From Amycolatopsis thermoflava N1165 (GTDB lineage: Bacteria; Actinomycetota; Actinomycetes; Mycobacteriales; Pseudonocardiaceae), in NCBI RefSeq assembly GCF_000473265.1, contig NZ_KI421511.1, forward strand, positions 8,344,415 to 8,408,414: a DNA stretch of 64,000 nt, read 5' to 3'. Shown here piece after piece: positions 21,432 through 32,007 of the stretch (position 1 is the first letter of the stretch; every line of letters begins with the position of its first letter). The notes under the pieces were generated by a model, which had not been told where the DNA came from, ran no database searches, and saw only the letters and a program-made list of their open reading frames with translations. The translations under genes were made by a program, and so were the position numbers.

Positions 21432-22427
21432 ATGGGTGCGGACACGCGGACGGAGCTGGGCGTGAGCGGGATGGGCGAGGTCGACGACGCGGCGTTCTCG
21501 GGGCTGGCGGAGCGGCACCGCCGGGAGCTGCACGTGCACTGCTACCGGATGCTCGGCTCGTTCGAGGCCGCCGAGGACACCGTGCAGGAGACGTTCCTCC
21601 GCGCGTGGCGGCGGCGGGAGACCTTCGAGGGGCGGTCGACGTTCCGGGCCTGGCTGTACCGGATCGCCACCAACGCCTGCCTGGACCTGCTCGCCAAGTG
21701 CCGCCCGGAGCCCGCGGCAGGCGGCGAGGTGCCGTGGCTGCAGCCCTACCCGGACCGGCTGCTTGACGAGCTGCCCGCCGGCGGCGCGGACGAGCCGGAG
21801 ACCGTCGCCGTCGCGCGGGAGACGATCGAGCTGGCGTATCTGATCGCGGTCCAGCACCTCGCGCCGCGGCCGCGGGCCGTGCTGATCCTGCGGGACGTGC
21901 TCGGCTGGTCGGCCAAGGATGTCGCGGAGCTGCTCGGGGACTCCGTCAACTCGGTGAACAGCGCGCTGCAGCGGGCCCGCGCCGGCATGCGGGAGCACCT
22001 GCCCGCCGATCGGCAGGACTGGACCGGCGGCGACCAGGACGCCGGGACGCGCGAGCTGGTGCGCCGCTACACCGAGGCCAGCGTGGCCACCGACATCGAC
22101 AAGCTCGCCGCGCTGCTGCGCGACGACGTCCGGTCCTCGATGCCCCCCACTCCGGGCGTCTACGTCGGCCGCGACACGGTGGTGAACAGCTGGGTCGAGG
22201 ACGGCTTCGCGGACATGGAGCACCTGCGTGCCGTCGGCACGTCGGTGAACCGGCAGCCCGCCGTCGCCTTCTACCACTGGCGGGAGAAGGAGGGCGCGTA
22301 CCTGCCGCTGACGATCGACGTCCTGCGTATCACCGCCGGAGCGATCACGGAGATCATCACCTTCCACGACGACCAGTTCCCGCGGCTGGGACTGCCGGAG
22401 CGGCTACCGGGGGACGGCACGGAGTAG
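21432..22427 (+). CDS. SigG-like ECF sigma factor with C-terminal SnoaL-type domain
   Basis: A 331-residue sigma factor. Region 2 reads CYRMLGSFEAAEDTVQETF, and region 4 reads LGWSAKDVAELLG and then SVNSALQRARAGM. After residue 200 a SnoaL/NTF2-like domain follows (LVRRYTEASVATDIDKLAAL, TPGVYVGRDTVVN), as in the SigG/SigJ class, which uses this domain instead of an anti-sigma partner. The ATG at 21432 follows GGAAGGA. It diverges from the SBP56 gene, which may be its target. ArsR and MFS remnants lie directly downstream. Confidence 0.9.
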   Translation: MGADTRTELGVSGMGEVDDAAFSGLAERHRRELHVHCYRMLGSFEAAEDTVQETFLRAWRRRETFEGRSTFRAWLYRIATNACLDLLAKCRPEPAAGGEVPWLQPYPDRLLDELPAGGADEPETVAVARETIELAYLIAVQHLAPRPRAVLILRDVLGWSAKDVAELLGDSVNSVNSALQRARAGMREHLPADRQDWTGGDQDAGTRELVRRYTEASVATDIDKLAALLRDDVRSSMPPTPGVYVGRDTVVNSWVEDGFADMEHLRAVGTSVNRQPAVAFYHWREKEGAYLPLTIDVLRITAGAITEIITFHDDQFPRLGLPERLPGDGTE

Positions 22428-22469
22428 CGCGACCGGCAGCGCACAACCGGACAGCCGAGAAACCCCTTG

Positions 22470-22744
22470 CCGCGCGGTCGATCGTGCTGTCGGCTCCGGG
22501 CGAGGGCGGGCCGGACGTGCTGATGCGGCACGCGGTGGCGGACCTGGAGGCGTCGCCGGTGGACGGTGAGCGGCACGTGCGGATGGCGCACCTGCGGCTC
22601 ACCGACGAGCAGTTCGCCGAGCTGGGCGCGCGGCTGAACGCGCTGGCGGACGAGTACCGGGAGCTGTCCGATCCGTCGCTGCCGGACGCCTCGCTCGTCT
22701 TCGCCCTGTTCCACCCGGCATCGGGCGAGCGGGCCGACGGGGTG
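22470..22744 (+). pseudogene. ArsR-family regulator, C-terminal remnant
   Basis: The frame gives VRMAHLRLTDEQFAELGARL, then NALADEYRELSD and FALFHPA, matching the C-terminal effector part of an ArsR-type regulator often paired with an MFS exporter. The winged-helix N-terminus is gone; only about 45 bases separate this from the sigma-factor stop. The frame also lacks a natural stop before the MFS remnant. Confidence 0.55.
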
Positions 22745-23528
22745 CCCAGTGACCTCGGGCGTTCGGAAGGTGCCGGCCGGGTTCGGGCGGCTGTGGACCG
22801 CGCAAACGGTGTCCTCGCCGGGCGACGGGGTGTCGCATGCGGCGCTGCCCTGCTCGCGCTGACGTTGACGCGGGATCCGATGGCGCTCACCGTCGTCACG
22901 GGCGCCGGGACGGTGCCGTGGCTCATCTTCGGCGTGCTCGGCGGTGCGCTGGTGGACCGCTGGGCCGGCGGACGAGGGGGTCGTGGACGCGGCGCGTGCG
23001 GTGCTGCTCGCGGTCGTCGCCTTCCTGCTCGGTCTCGGTGGACTCTTCTTCGACACCGCCGCCACGGCCTATCTGCCGGAGCTGCTCGGTCGCGACCCCA
23101 CAAGCCTGGAGCGCGCCAACGCTCGCTTGCGCGGGGCCCAGACCGCCCTATCCGGCTTCGCGGCCCGCCCGCGGGCAGTGCGCTGCTCGCGCTCGGGCGG
23201 GCGGTTCCGCTACGGCTTCGGCCTGCTCCGCACCGCGGAGGCCACCGGCGGCCTGCCCGGCGCGGGCATCGCCTCCCGGCTAGGCCGGAGGCTCGGCACC
23301 GGCACCGCACTGTCCGGCACGGCCGCGGTCGAAGGACTGGCCATCCTGGGCGTCGCCTCCGCCTCGAACCCGTACGTGGCCGGGTTGGCGCTCGCCGTCT
23401 GCGGGGCCGGAATGAGCGCCACGATGGTGCTCCTCTATGCCGCCGCCCCCGCCGAAGGCCCGGACCACCCGGCGTCCGCGGACCGCGCACCCGGCTTGGT
23501 GTGCAGGAGCCGGGCGGCATGGGTATGA
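22745..23528 (+). pseudogene. MFS exporter, frameshifted and internally deleted
   Basis: A GTG at 22745 begins SGVRKVPAGFGRLWTAQTVS, a normal MFS opening. A one-base loss near 22850 shifts the frame; LALTLTRDPMALTVVTGAG then continues in a second frame. A further break near 22975 leads to VLLAVVAFLLGLGGLFFDTA and YLPELLGRDPTSLERANARL in a third. Helix-rich stretches persist to 23528, but large parts are missing. The ArsR remnant directly upstream would have been its regulator. Confidence 0.65.
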
Positions 23529-23742
23529 CGATTCGCGAGTTGCTCACGTTCTGGCTGACCGACGCCGAAATCGGGGGTAGCTCTGCCGGAATTTGGGCCT
23601 ACCCTGGGCAGTGCCGGTCCGGTACCGGCCCTGACACGAGTGGTGAAGCGGAGGACGCACGACGCGGTGCGCGGCCGGGACGAGCCGTGGGACGGCGCGC
23701 ACGCCGCCGGGCGTTGGGAGGGACCAAGGGCGGTTCTCCACG

Positions 23743-25137
23743 ATGAGGGATGCGCATCGGCACGAGCCCGTGGCCGGGAACCCGGGCGGCGGCACCGTGC
23801 TCGCGGCGTGGGAGCGGTTCGTGCGGGGTGAGGATCAGGTTCCCGGTGTCCGGCCCGTGGTGGCGATCTCCTGGTATCGCTGCCGGGACCAGTACCGGGT
23901 CGACCCCCACCTCAGGGAGGTCCCGGTGGCTGTCGCGAAGCCCGACCCCGCGCCCGAGCACGATGTCGTGTTCGCGGAGCTGGGTTTTCGCGCCGCCTCC
24001 GTGGCACATGAAGTGGGCAACCTCGGTGGCGTCGTCACCGTCACCGACGCGACCGGCCGGATCCTCGCCGAGTGGGGCGACCAGGCCACGCTCGCCCGGG
24101 CCACCGACGCCAACCTGGCGCCCTGGTTCTGCTGGTCCGAGTGCGCGGCCGGCACCAACGGCATGGGCACGGCGCTCGAGGCGCACGGTCCGGTGCTGAT
24201 CCGGGGTGCGGAGCACTGGTGCCAGGCGTTCCACGACTGGTTCTGCGAGGGCGTCGCGGTGCGGGACGTGGTGACCAGGGAACCGATCGCGGTGCTGAAC
24301 ATCTCCTGCTGGCGCAGCCAGCTGCCCGCCTCCGCGGGAAGCTGGCTGGCGAACGCGGTCACCAGGACCCAGCGCATGCTGACCAGGCGCGCCCGGGACA
24401 GCGGCGCGGAACTGGTCGCGGCGTTCAGCCAGGCCAGGGCCCGCTCGACCGCGGGCCTCGCGGCGCTGGACAACGCCGGCAAGGTGGTGATCGCCGACGA
24501 GACGGCCGGCGTGCTCATGGGCGTCCCGGCCGCCACTCCGGCGGTCGACCCCACGCTGCGGTGGCGGCCCGGGCTGCCGGAACTGATCGGGGCGGTGCGG
24601 TACGCCAGCAAGCAGGCGGCCCGCAATCCCGGCTGGGTCGGCTCGACGCAGATCTTCACCCGCCTCGCCGACGAGCCGACCTCGATCACCATCCGGCCTG
24701 TCTTCACCTCCGGTCACCTGATCGGGAACCTGGTCTCCTTCGGCGATGCCGACGGGGCGCCGGTGCCCCGGGCGGACGGCGCCGCGCAGCCTCGACCGCG
24801 GCCGCGCCGCGTGGTCGCGACGCGCGACAACCGGATGGTGCTGTTGCGGCTGCCGGAGGTGTCCTTCGCCGAGTCGGAAGGCAACGACGTGTGGCTGTCC
24901 ACCGACCAGGGGCGGTTGCGTGCCGCGTCCGCGGGCCTGGACAAGTTCGACGGCGAGCTGGCCGACGCCGGTTTCCTCCGGGTGCACCGCCGGTACGTGG
25001 TCAACCTCAGCCGCGTCCGCGAGGTCGAGCGGGGCGTCAAGGGTGAGCTGTCCCTGGTCATGGACGACGGGGGGAACACGATGGTGCCGGTTTCCCGGCG
25101 GAACGTGCCGGCCGTGCGCCGCGCGCTGGACATCTGA
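23743..25137 (+). CDS. GAF-LytTR transcriptional regulator
   Basis: A 464-residue regulator. Residues 60-200 look like the GAF sensor of AcoR/DhaR-type proteins (GGVVTVTDATGRILAEWGD, then GTNGMGTALEAHGPVLIRGA). A middle PAS-like part follows (ALDNAGKVVIADETAGVLMG). The last 100 residues are a LytTR DNA-binding domain (VSFAESEGNDVWLSTDQGR, then FLRVHRRYVVNLSRVREVER). GAF with LytTR is uncommon; AcoR proteins normally end in a sigma-54 AAA module. It lies 24 bases before katG in the same direction and probably controls katG and the quinoprotein/PQQ block, perhaps through repeats at 27518-27587. Confidence 0.85.
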   Translation: MRDAHRHEPVAGNPGGGTVLAAWERFVRGEDQVPGVRPVVAISWYRCRDQYRVDPHLREVPVAVAKPDPAPEHDVVFAELGFRAASVAHEVGNLGGVVTVTDATGRILAEWGDQATLARATDANLAPWFCWSECAAGTNGMGTALEAHGPVLIRGAEHWCQAFHDWFCEGVAVRDVVTREPIAVLNISCWRSQLPASAGSWLANAVTRTQRMLTRRARDSGAELVAAFSQARARSTAGLAALDNAGKVVIADETAGVLMGVPAATPAVDPTLRWRPGLPELIGAVRYASKQAARNPGWVGSTQIFTRLADEPTSITIRPVFTSGHLIGNLVSFGDADGAPVPRADGAAQPRPRPRRVVATRDNRMVLLRLPEVSFAESEGNDVWLSTDQGRLRAASAGLDKFDGELADAGFLRVHRRYVVNLSRVREVERGVKGELSLVMDDGGNTMVPVSRRNVPAVRRALDI

Positions 25138-27393
<2,256 letters not shown>

Positions 27394-27517
27394 ACCCGCC
27401 GGCGGCGGCGAATCGGGTACGAGCGGTAGCCGGTGGCGGACGAACGGCGTGGTGCGCCCGACTTCGCGCGTGCCCTTGTCGGTGCGATTCCCGCCGCGTA
27501 GGGTTTTTCCCGGTTGG

Positions 27518-27587
27518 TGATTCGCAATTCGTGAATAGTAATCGCCAGGTCGGGCTGCGTGCTTCTTGTGCTAATGATTTGCGATTC
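27518..27587. promoter_or_regulatory. AT-richer promoter zone with imperfect 13-base direct repeats
   Basis: TGATTCGCAATTC (27518-27530) and TGATTTGCGATTC (27575-27587) differ at two positions and are spaced 57 bases start to start. The zone is visibly poorer in GC than its surroundings and lies just upstream of the cupredoxin-like gene that begins the quinoprotein/PQQ set. LytTR proteins bind direct repeats, and one is encoded upstream, but this spacing is longer than their usual arrangement. Confidence 0.4.
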
Positions 27588-27608
27588 TGGATGAGGAGGT
27601 GAAGCCCG

Positions 27609-28070
27609 GTGACGACCACTCAGGAACGGGTCGACCTGCTGAACGAGCTCGGGTTGGACGCGCAGAACAAAGCGGCACTGGGTCAGGTGCTGGGGACCGG
27701 GAGCATCGGGAAGGCGACGGAGCGGGCGGACGGCCGGATGGAGGCGACGATCCGGATCCGGCCCGACGAGATCAGCTGGGACCCCTCCATTCTCGTCATG
27801 CCGCACGGCGGTGATATCGAACTCGAACTCGTCAACGACGACCTGAACACGCATTGCGCGCTGCTGCCGAGCAACGGCGACCGGAAATTCATCTGGCTGG
27901 TGAACCATTCGAAAGGAAAAGCGACACTCAACCTCGACGGCCCTGGCTACTACTGGTTCAGCTCGCCCACGGGCAACGACGAGGGCCGGGGACTGACCGG
28001 CGCCATCGTCGTGCTGGGAGACGTTCCGCCGGAGGCTCGCCTCGACCGTCCCAACCAGCCGCGGCCCTAG
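27609..28070 (+). CDS. small cupredoxin-like protein of the quinoprotein cluster
   Basis: A 153-residue protein starting at GTG 27609 after GAGGAGG. The part from about residue 45 looks like a cupredoxin beta-sandwich: ILVMPHGGDIELELVNDD, then NTHCALLPSNGD, and a last strand GYYWFSSPTGNDEGRGLTGA. The final loop of blue-copper proteins normally carries Cys, His and Met ligands; here only Ser, Thr and Asn are found at the Cys position, so a type 1 copper site looks absent. There is no signal peptide. The gene sits directly upstream of the PQQ dehydrogenase. It may be an electron-transfer, metal-delivery or structural partner. I do not recognise a named family. Confidence 0.65.
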   Translation: MTTTQERVDLLNELGLDAQNKAALGQVLGTGSIGKATERADGRMEATIRIRPDEISWDPSILVMPHGGDIELELVNDDLNTHCALLPSNGDRKFIWLVNHSKGKATLNLDGPGYYWFSSPTGNDEGRGLTGAIVVLGDVPPEARLDRPNQPRP

Positions 28071-28192
28071 GTTCTGTTTCCCCAGCGGCGGAGCCGCTTG
28101 CGGCGGGCCGTCAACCGGCACCGCCGCGGGTTCCGCTAGCCGCGCCGCCACGCAAGCCACTTTCGAAACAAGCTCTGATTGGAGGAGACACG

Positions 28193-29893
28193 ATGACGGT
28201 CGAGTACGTGGACGCGGGCGAGGCCATCGACCAGGGAAGGCTGAGCGGCAAGGTCGCCGGCGGAGAGGTCGCGCCGCCGGTGGTCCGCGACGTCGGGTAC
28301 GAGCGCATCCTGAACGCCCGGTCCGAGCCCCAGAACTGGCTCACCTACTACGGCGCCTACAACGGCCAGCGGTACAGCCCGCTGGACCAGATCAACACCG
28401 AGAACGTCAAGCGGCTCGGTCCCGCGTGGGTGTTCCAGGCCGGTACGACCGGCCTCATCGCGGGCGCGTCGACCTACTCGTTCGAGGCCGCCCCGATCGT
28501 CGTCGACGGGGTCATGTTCCTCGCCGGCTGGGACGGCTGGGTCTGGGCGCTCGACGCGAAGACAGGTGTCGAGATCTGGCGGTACAAGCACGCGGTCCCG
28601 TTCGACGTGTCGCTGTGCTGCGGGAACGTCAACCGCGGGGTCGCCGTCGCGGCCGGGAAGGTGTTCTTCGTAACGGCGAACGCGCATGTGCTCGCGCTCG
28701 ACGCCACCACAGGCAAACGGGTCTGGGACCAGACCTACGGTGACGTGCGGGCCGGCGAGAGCGCCACGGTCGCGCCGCTGATCGTGAAGAACAAGGTCAT
28801 CGTCGGCAGCTCCGGCGGGGAGTTCGGCGTGCGCGGCCACCTGGACGCGTTCGACCTCGAGACCGGCGAGCACCAGTGGCGCTGCTACACGGTTCCGAAG
28901 CCCGGGGAGCCCGGCTCCGACACCTGGCCCGCGGACGGCGAGGCGTGGGCGCGTGGCGGCGCGAACTGCTGGATCACCAGCACCTTCGACCCGGAGACCA
29001 ACCTGCTGTACGTGGGCACGGGCAACCCGGCGCCCGACTTCGACGGAGGCGTGCGCGAGGGCGACAACCTCTACACCGACAGCATCATCGCCGTCGACGT
29101 CGACTCCGGACAGATCCGCTGGCACCACCAGTGCACCCCGCACGACGTGTGGGACTACGACAGCATCGGTGAATGCATCCTGTTCGAGTCGGAGGGACGC
29201 AAGCTGCTCGGTCACTTCGACAAGAACGGCTACTTCTTCGTCCTGGATCGCACCGACGGCGCGCTGGTCCAGGTCACTCCCTTCGTGGACCGGATCACGT
29301 GGGGGGCGATCACGCGGGACGGCAAGGTGACGGCCAAGGTGTACCCCGACGAGGAGGGGGTGCCGGTCCACTTCTACCCGGGGCCCGCCGGCGCCAAGGA
29401 ATGGACCCATGCGGCCTACAGCCCCAGGACCGAGCTGTTCTACGTCCCGGTGCAGGACGTCGGTGCCACCGCGACCCGGCGGCGCCGGGAGTTCAAGGAG
29501 AGCATTCCCTATTGGGGCGCCGGTGTTCAGGTGGACATCGAGGACATGACGGGCAGCATCAGCGCGTTCGACGCCAACGGCGAGGAGAAGTGGCGCTGGC
29601 GCAACGAACTCCCGATGTGCGCCTCGGTGCTGGTGACCGGTGGCGATCTGGTGTTCGCCGGTGAACCCTCCGGGGAGTTCAACGCCCTCGACGCCCGCAC
29701 GGGGGAGCTGCTGTGGCAGTTCCAGTGCGGGAGCGGTCACCACAGCAACCCGACGACCTACATGGTCGATGGCAGGCAGTACGTCGCCGTGCCGGTCGGA
29801 TGGGGCGCCTGGTCGGAGGGATTCCTCCCCGGCATGCTCGGCGCCGGTCACGGAAGCGCGCTGATCGTGTTCGCTCTCCCGGAGACGTCGTAG
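28193..29893 (+). CDS. PQQ-dependent alcohol dehydrogenase with lanthanide-type metal site
   Basis: A 566-residue eight-bladed quinoprotein of the methanol/ethanol dehydrogenase group. The vicinal disulfide Cys142-Cys143 lies in SLCCGNVNRG. Metal ligands are Glu210 (SGGEFG), Asn278 (GTGNP) and Asp321 in PHDVWDYD, with an extra Asp323 two residues on. That second Asp marks lanthanide-dependent XoxF/ExaF enzymes; calcium enzymes have Ala or Ser there. The ATG at 28193 follows GGAGGAG. No signal peptide can be seen, unlike periplasmic relatives, and no cytochrome c gene is nearby. pqqA begins 45 bases after the stop, so enzyme and cofactor are made together. Confidence 0.9.
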   Translation: MTVEYVDAGEAIDQGRLSGKVAGGEVAPPVVRDVGYERILNARSEPQNWLTYYGAYNGQRYSPLDQINTENVKRLGPAWVFQAGTTGLIAGASTYSFEAAPIVVDGVMFLAGWDGWVWALDAKTGVEIWRYKHAVPFDVSLCCGNVNRGVAVAAGKVFFVTANAHVLALDATTGKRVWDQTYGDVRAGESATVAPLIVKNKVIVGSSGGEFGVRGHLDAFDLETGEHQWRCYTVPKPGEPGSDTWPADGEAWARGGANCWITSTFDPETNLLYVGTGNPAPDFDGGVREGDNLYTDSIIAVDVDSGQIRWHHQCTPHDVWDYDSIGECILFESEGRKLLGHFDKNGYFFVLDRTDGALVQVTPFVDRITWGAITRDGKVTAKVYPDEEGVPVHFYPGPAGAKEWTHAAYSPRTELFYVPVQDVGATATRRRREFKESIPYWGAGVQVDIEDMTGSISAFDANGEEKWRWRNELPMCASVLVTGGDLVFAGEPSGEFNALDARTGELLWQFQCGSGHHSNPTTYMVDGRQYVAVPVGWGAWSEGFLPGMLGAGHGSALIVFALPETS

Positions 29894-29938
29894 CGCCGTG
29901 GGACAGCTGCCGGAGTGTGGCGGAGAGGAGGTGGATCC

Positions 29939-30034
29939 ATGGAGTCCGAGCTCGTTGTGTGGGAGACGCCCGAGTTCGAGGAGATCGGAGTCGCGCCCGA
30001 AGTGACCATGTACGTCGCGCAGATGGAGGACTGA
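29939..30034 (+). CDS. pqqA: PQQ precursor peptide PqqA
   Basis: A 31-residue peptide. The ATG at 29939 follows the strong site GGAGAGGAGG. The centre reads GVAPEVTMYVAQMED, holding the Glu21-x3-Tyr25 pair that PqqE links and that becomes the PQQ skeleton. The peptide lies between the quinoprotein gene and pqqB, seven bases before the latter, exactly where pqqA is expected. It is at the larger end of the usual 22-31 residue range. Confidence 0.93.
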   Translation: MESELVVWETPEFEEIGVAPEVTMYVAQMED

Positions 30035-30040
30035 CGGGAC

Positions 30041-31000
30041 GTGGAGTGGCGCTGGACCGCGGGTCCGGCGCCCTCCGGCGGCCCGGCCGGCGAGGAGACG
30101 GAGGGCGTGGTGTTGCTGCGGGTGCTGGGCTCGGCTGCGGGGGGCGGCTCCCCGCAGTGGAACTGCGGGTGCCCGGTGTGCACCGCGGTGCGCTCCGGGG
30201 CCGGCCCCGCGCGGACCCAGTCGTCGGTCGCGGTCAGCGCCGACCGCCGGCGCTGGTTCCTGATCAACGCCTCACCCGATGTGCGAACACAGATCGAGGC
30301 GTTCCCCGCACTGCACCCGCACGAGGACCGGACGACGCCGCTCGAGGCGGTGTTGCTCACCGATGCCGAGCTGGACCACACGCTCGGCCTGCTGATGTTG
30401 CGCGAAGCCCGCGCGGGCCTTTCGTTGTACGCCACGCCCGCGGTGCACAAGACATTGCGGGACGGCTCGGGGCTGTTGCCGGCACTCGAGCGCTACTGCC
30501 CGGTGCAGTGGCGGGCGGTGGTCCCCGGCGTGGGCATGTCCCTGGACGGCGGGCTGTCCTGCCGGGCGTTCGACGTGCCCACCACCAAGCGGAGCCGGTT
30601 CGGGCCGGGCGAGGACCACGGCCGCGTCGTGGGCTACCGCCTGACCGACGAGCGCAGCGGGGGCACGCTGGTGTACCTGCCGGGAGTGCAGGCGCTCACG
30701 CCGGAGCTCGCCGCGGAAATGCAGGGCTGCCAGTGCCTGCTGATCGACGGGACGTGCTGGCGTGACGACGAGCTGGTGCGGCTCGGGCTGGCCGGCAAGA
30801 CGTCCCGGGAGATGGGGCACCTGCCGATCGACGGGCCCGACGGCAGCCTGGCGCTGCTCCCCGCACTCGGTGTGGAGCGGACGATCTTCGTGCACCTGAA
30901 CAACACCAATCCGGTCCTGCTGGAGGACTCGCCCGAGCGGCGCGTCGTGGAGGGCAGCGGCATGGAAGTGGCCCGGGACGGCCTCGAGGTGGAGGTGTAG
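30041..31000 (+). CDS. pqqB: PQQ biosynthesis protein PqqB
   Basis: A 319-residue metallo-beta-lactamase-fold protein. VLGSAAGGGSPQWNCGCPVC and LLTDAELDHTLGLLMLREAR are PqqB hallmarks. PqqB hydroxylates a tyrosine-derived intermediate of PQQ synthesis. The GTG at 30041 is used here; a GTG at 30107 or 30110, just before the conserved LLRVLGSAA, would give the more usual length and cannot be excluded. Confidence 0.93.
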   Translation: MEWRWTAGPAPSGGPAGEETEGVVLLRVLGSAAGGGSPQWNCGCPVCTAVRSGAGPARTQSSVAVSADRRRWFLINASPDVRTQIEAFPALHPHEDRTTPLEAVLLTDAELDHTLGLLMLREARAGLSLYATPAVHKTLRDGSGLLPALERYCPVQWRAVVPGVGMSLDGGLSCRAFDVPTTKRSRFGPGEDHGRVVGYRLTDERSGGTLVYLPGVQALTPELAAEMQGCQCLLIDGTCWRDDELVRLGLAGKTSREMGHLPIDGPDGSLALLPALGVERTIFVHLNNTNPVLLEDSPERRVVEGSGMEVARDGLEVEV

Positions 31001-31003
31001 GCC

Positions 31004-31708
31004 GTGACGGCGACGAGCGGGACGACGAGAACCGATGCCGACGGCTTCGTCGAGGCGTTGCGGGCCCATTCGCGGCGCTACCACGACCGGCACCCGTTCC
31101 ACGTCCGGATGAACGCCGGCCGCCTGAGCCGCAGGCAGATCCAGGGCTGGGTGGCGAACCGCTTCTACTACCAGGAGAACATCCCGCGCAAGGACGCGGC
31201 GATCCTCGCCAACTGCCCTGACATCGAGGTCCGGCGGCGCTGGATCCGGCGGATCGTCAACCACGACGGCCGGCGCCCCGGGGAGGGCGGCGTCGAGGCG
31301 TGGCTGCGCCTCGCCGAGGCCGCCGGACTGACCCGCGAAGAGGTCCAGGACCACCGGCACCTGGTCCCCGGCGTGCGGTTCGCGGTCGACGCCTACGTGG
31401 ATTTCGCCCGGACCCGCCCGTGGGTGGAGGCGGTGGCCTCCTCGCTCACCGAGCTGTTCGCACCGGACCTGATGGCGGAGCGGCTGGCCGCGTTCGAGCG
31501 GTGGTACTCCTGGATCGAGCCTGCGGGCCTCGCCTATTTCCGGGCCCGTCTGGAGGAGGCCCCCCGCGACTGCGAGCACGCTCTCGAGGTGGTCACCGCG
31601 TACTGCCGGTCACCGGAATCCCGGGCGCGTGCCGTCGATGCGTTGTCGTTCAAGTGCGATGTCCTGTGGAGCCTGATGGACGCCATCGACCAGGCCTATC
31701 CGGAGTGA
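31004..31708 (+). CDS. pqqC: pyrroloquinoline-quinone synthase PqqC
   Basis: A 234-residue haem-oxygenase-like all-helical protein. The conserved stretches [36 protein letters not shown] and RIVNHDG are those of PqqC, which performs the final ring closure and oxidation to PQQ. The GTG start at 31004 lies three bases after pqqB and behind GGAGG. The gene overlaps or abuts pqqD. Confidence 0.95.
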   Translation: MTATSGTTRTDADGFVEALRAHSRRYHDRHPFHVRMNAGRLSRRQIQGWVANRFYYQENIPRKDAAILANCPDIEVRRRWIRRIVNHDGRRPGEGGVEAWLRLAEAAGLTREEVQDHRHLVPGVRFAVDAYVDFARTRPWVEAVASSLTELFAPDLMAERLAAFERWYSWIEPAGLAYFRARLEEAPRDCEHALEVVTAYCRSPESRARAVDALSFKCDVLWSLMDAIDQAYPE

Positions 31709-31713
31709 GCGTC

Positions 31714-32007
31714 ATGCACCCGTCGACCCGACCCGATCTGTCCACAGTGGACCGGCCGAGGCTGGCCCGCCACGTCCGGTTGTCCTTTTGCCGGACCAGG
31801 CAGCGTCCGATCCTGCTGCTCCCCGAGACGGTGGTGGTGCTCAACGGCAGCGGCGCGGACATCCTCGGACTGTGCGACGGTCGGCACACGGTGGCCGAGA
31901 TCGTCGCCGAGCTGGGCGCACGCTACCGGAGCGTCCCCGGCGACGAGGTGCGGCGGTTCCTGACGCGGCTCGTCGCCCGGCGCTGGGTGGAGGCCGGCGA
32001 TGGATAG
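31714..32007 (+). CDS. pqqD: PQQ peptide chaperone PqqD
   Basis: A 97-residue RiPP recognition element that binds PqqA and presents it to PqqE. VVLNGSGADILGLCDGRHTV followed by a short winged helix matches PqqD. I chose the ATG at 31714 (GGAG eight bases upstream); a GTG at 31705 overlapping the pqqC stop would add three residues. It overlaps the pqqE start by eight bases. Confidence 0.93.
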   Translation: MHPSTRPDLSTVDRPRLARHVRLSFCRTRQRPILLLPETVVVLNGSGADILGLCDGRHTVAEIVAELGARYRSVPGDEVRRFLTRLVARRWVEAGDG

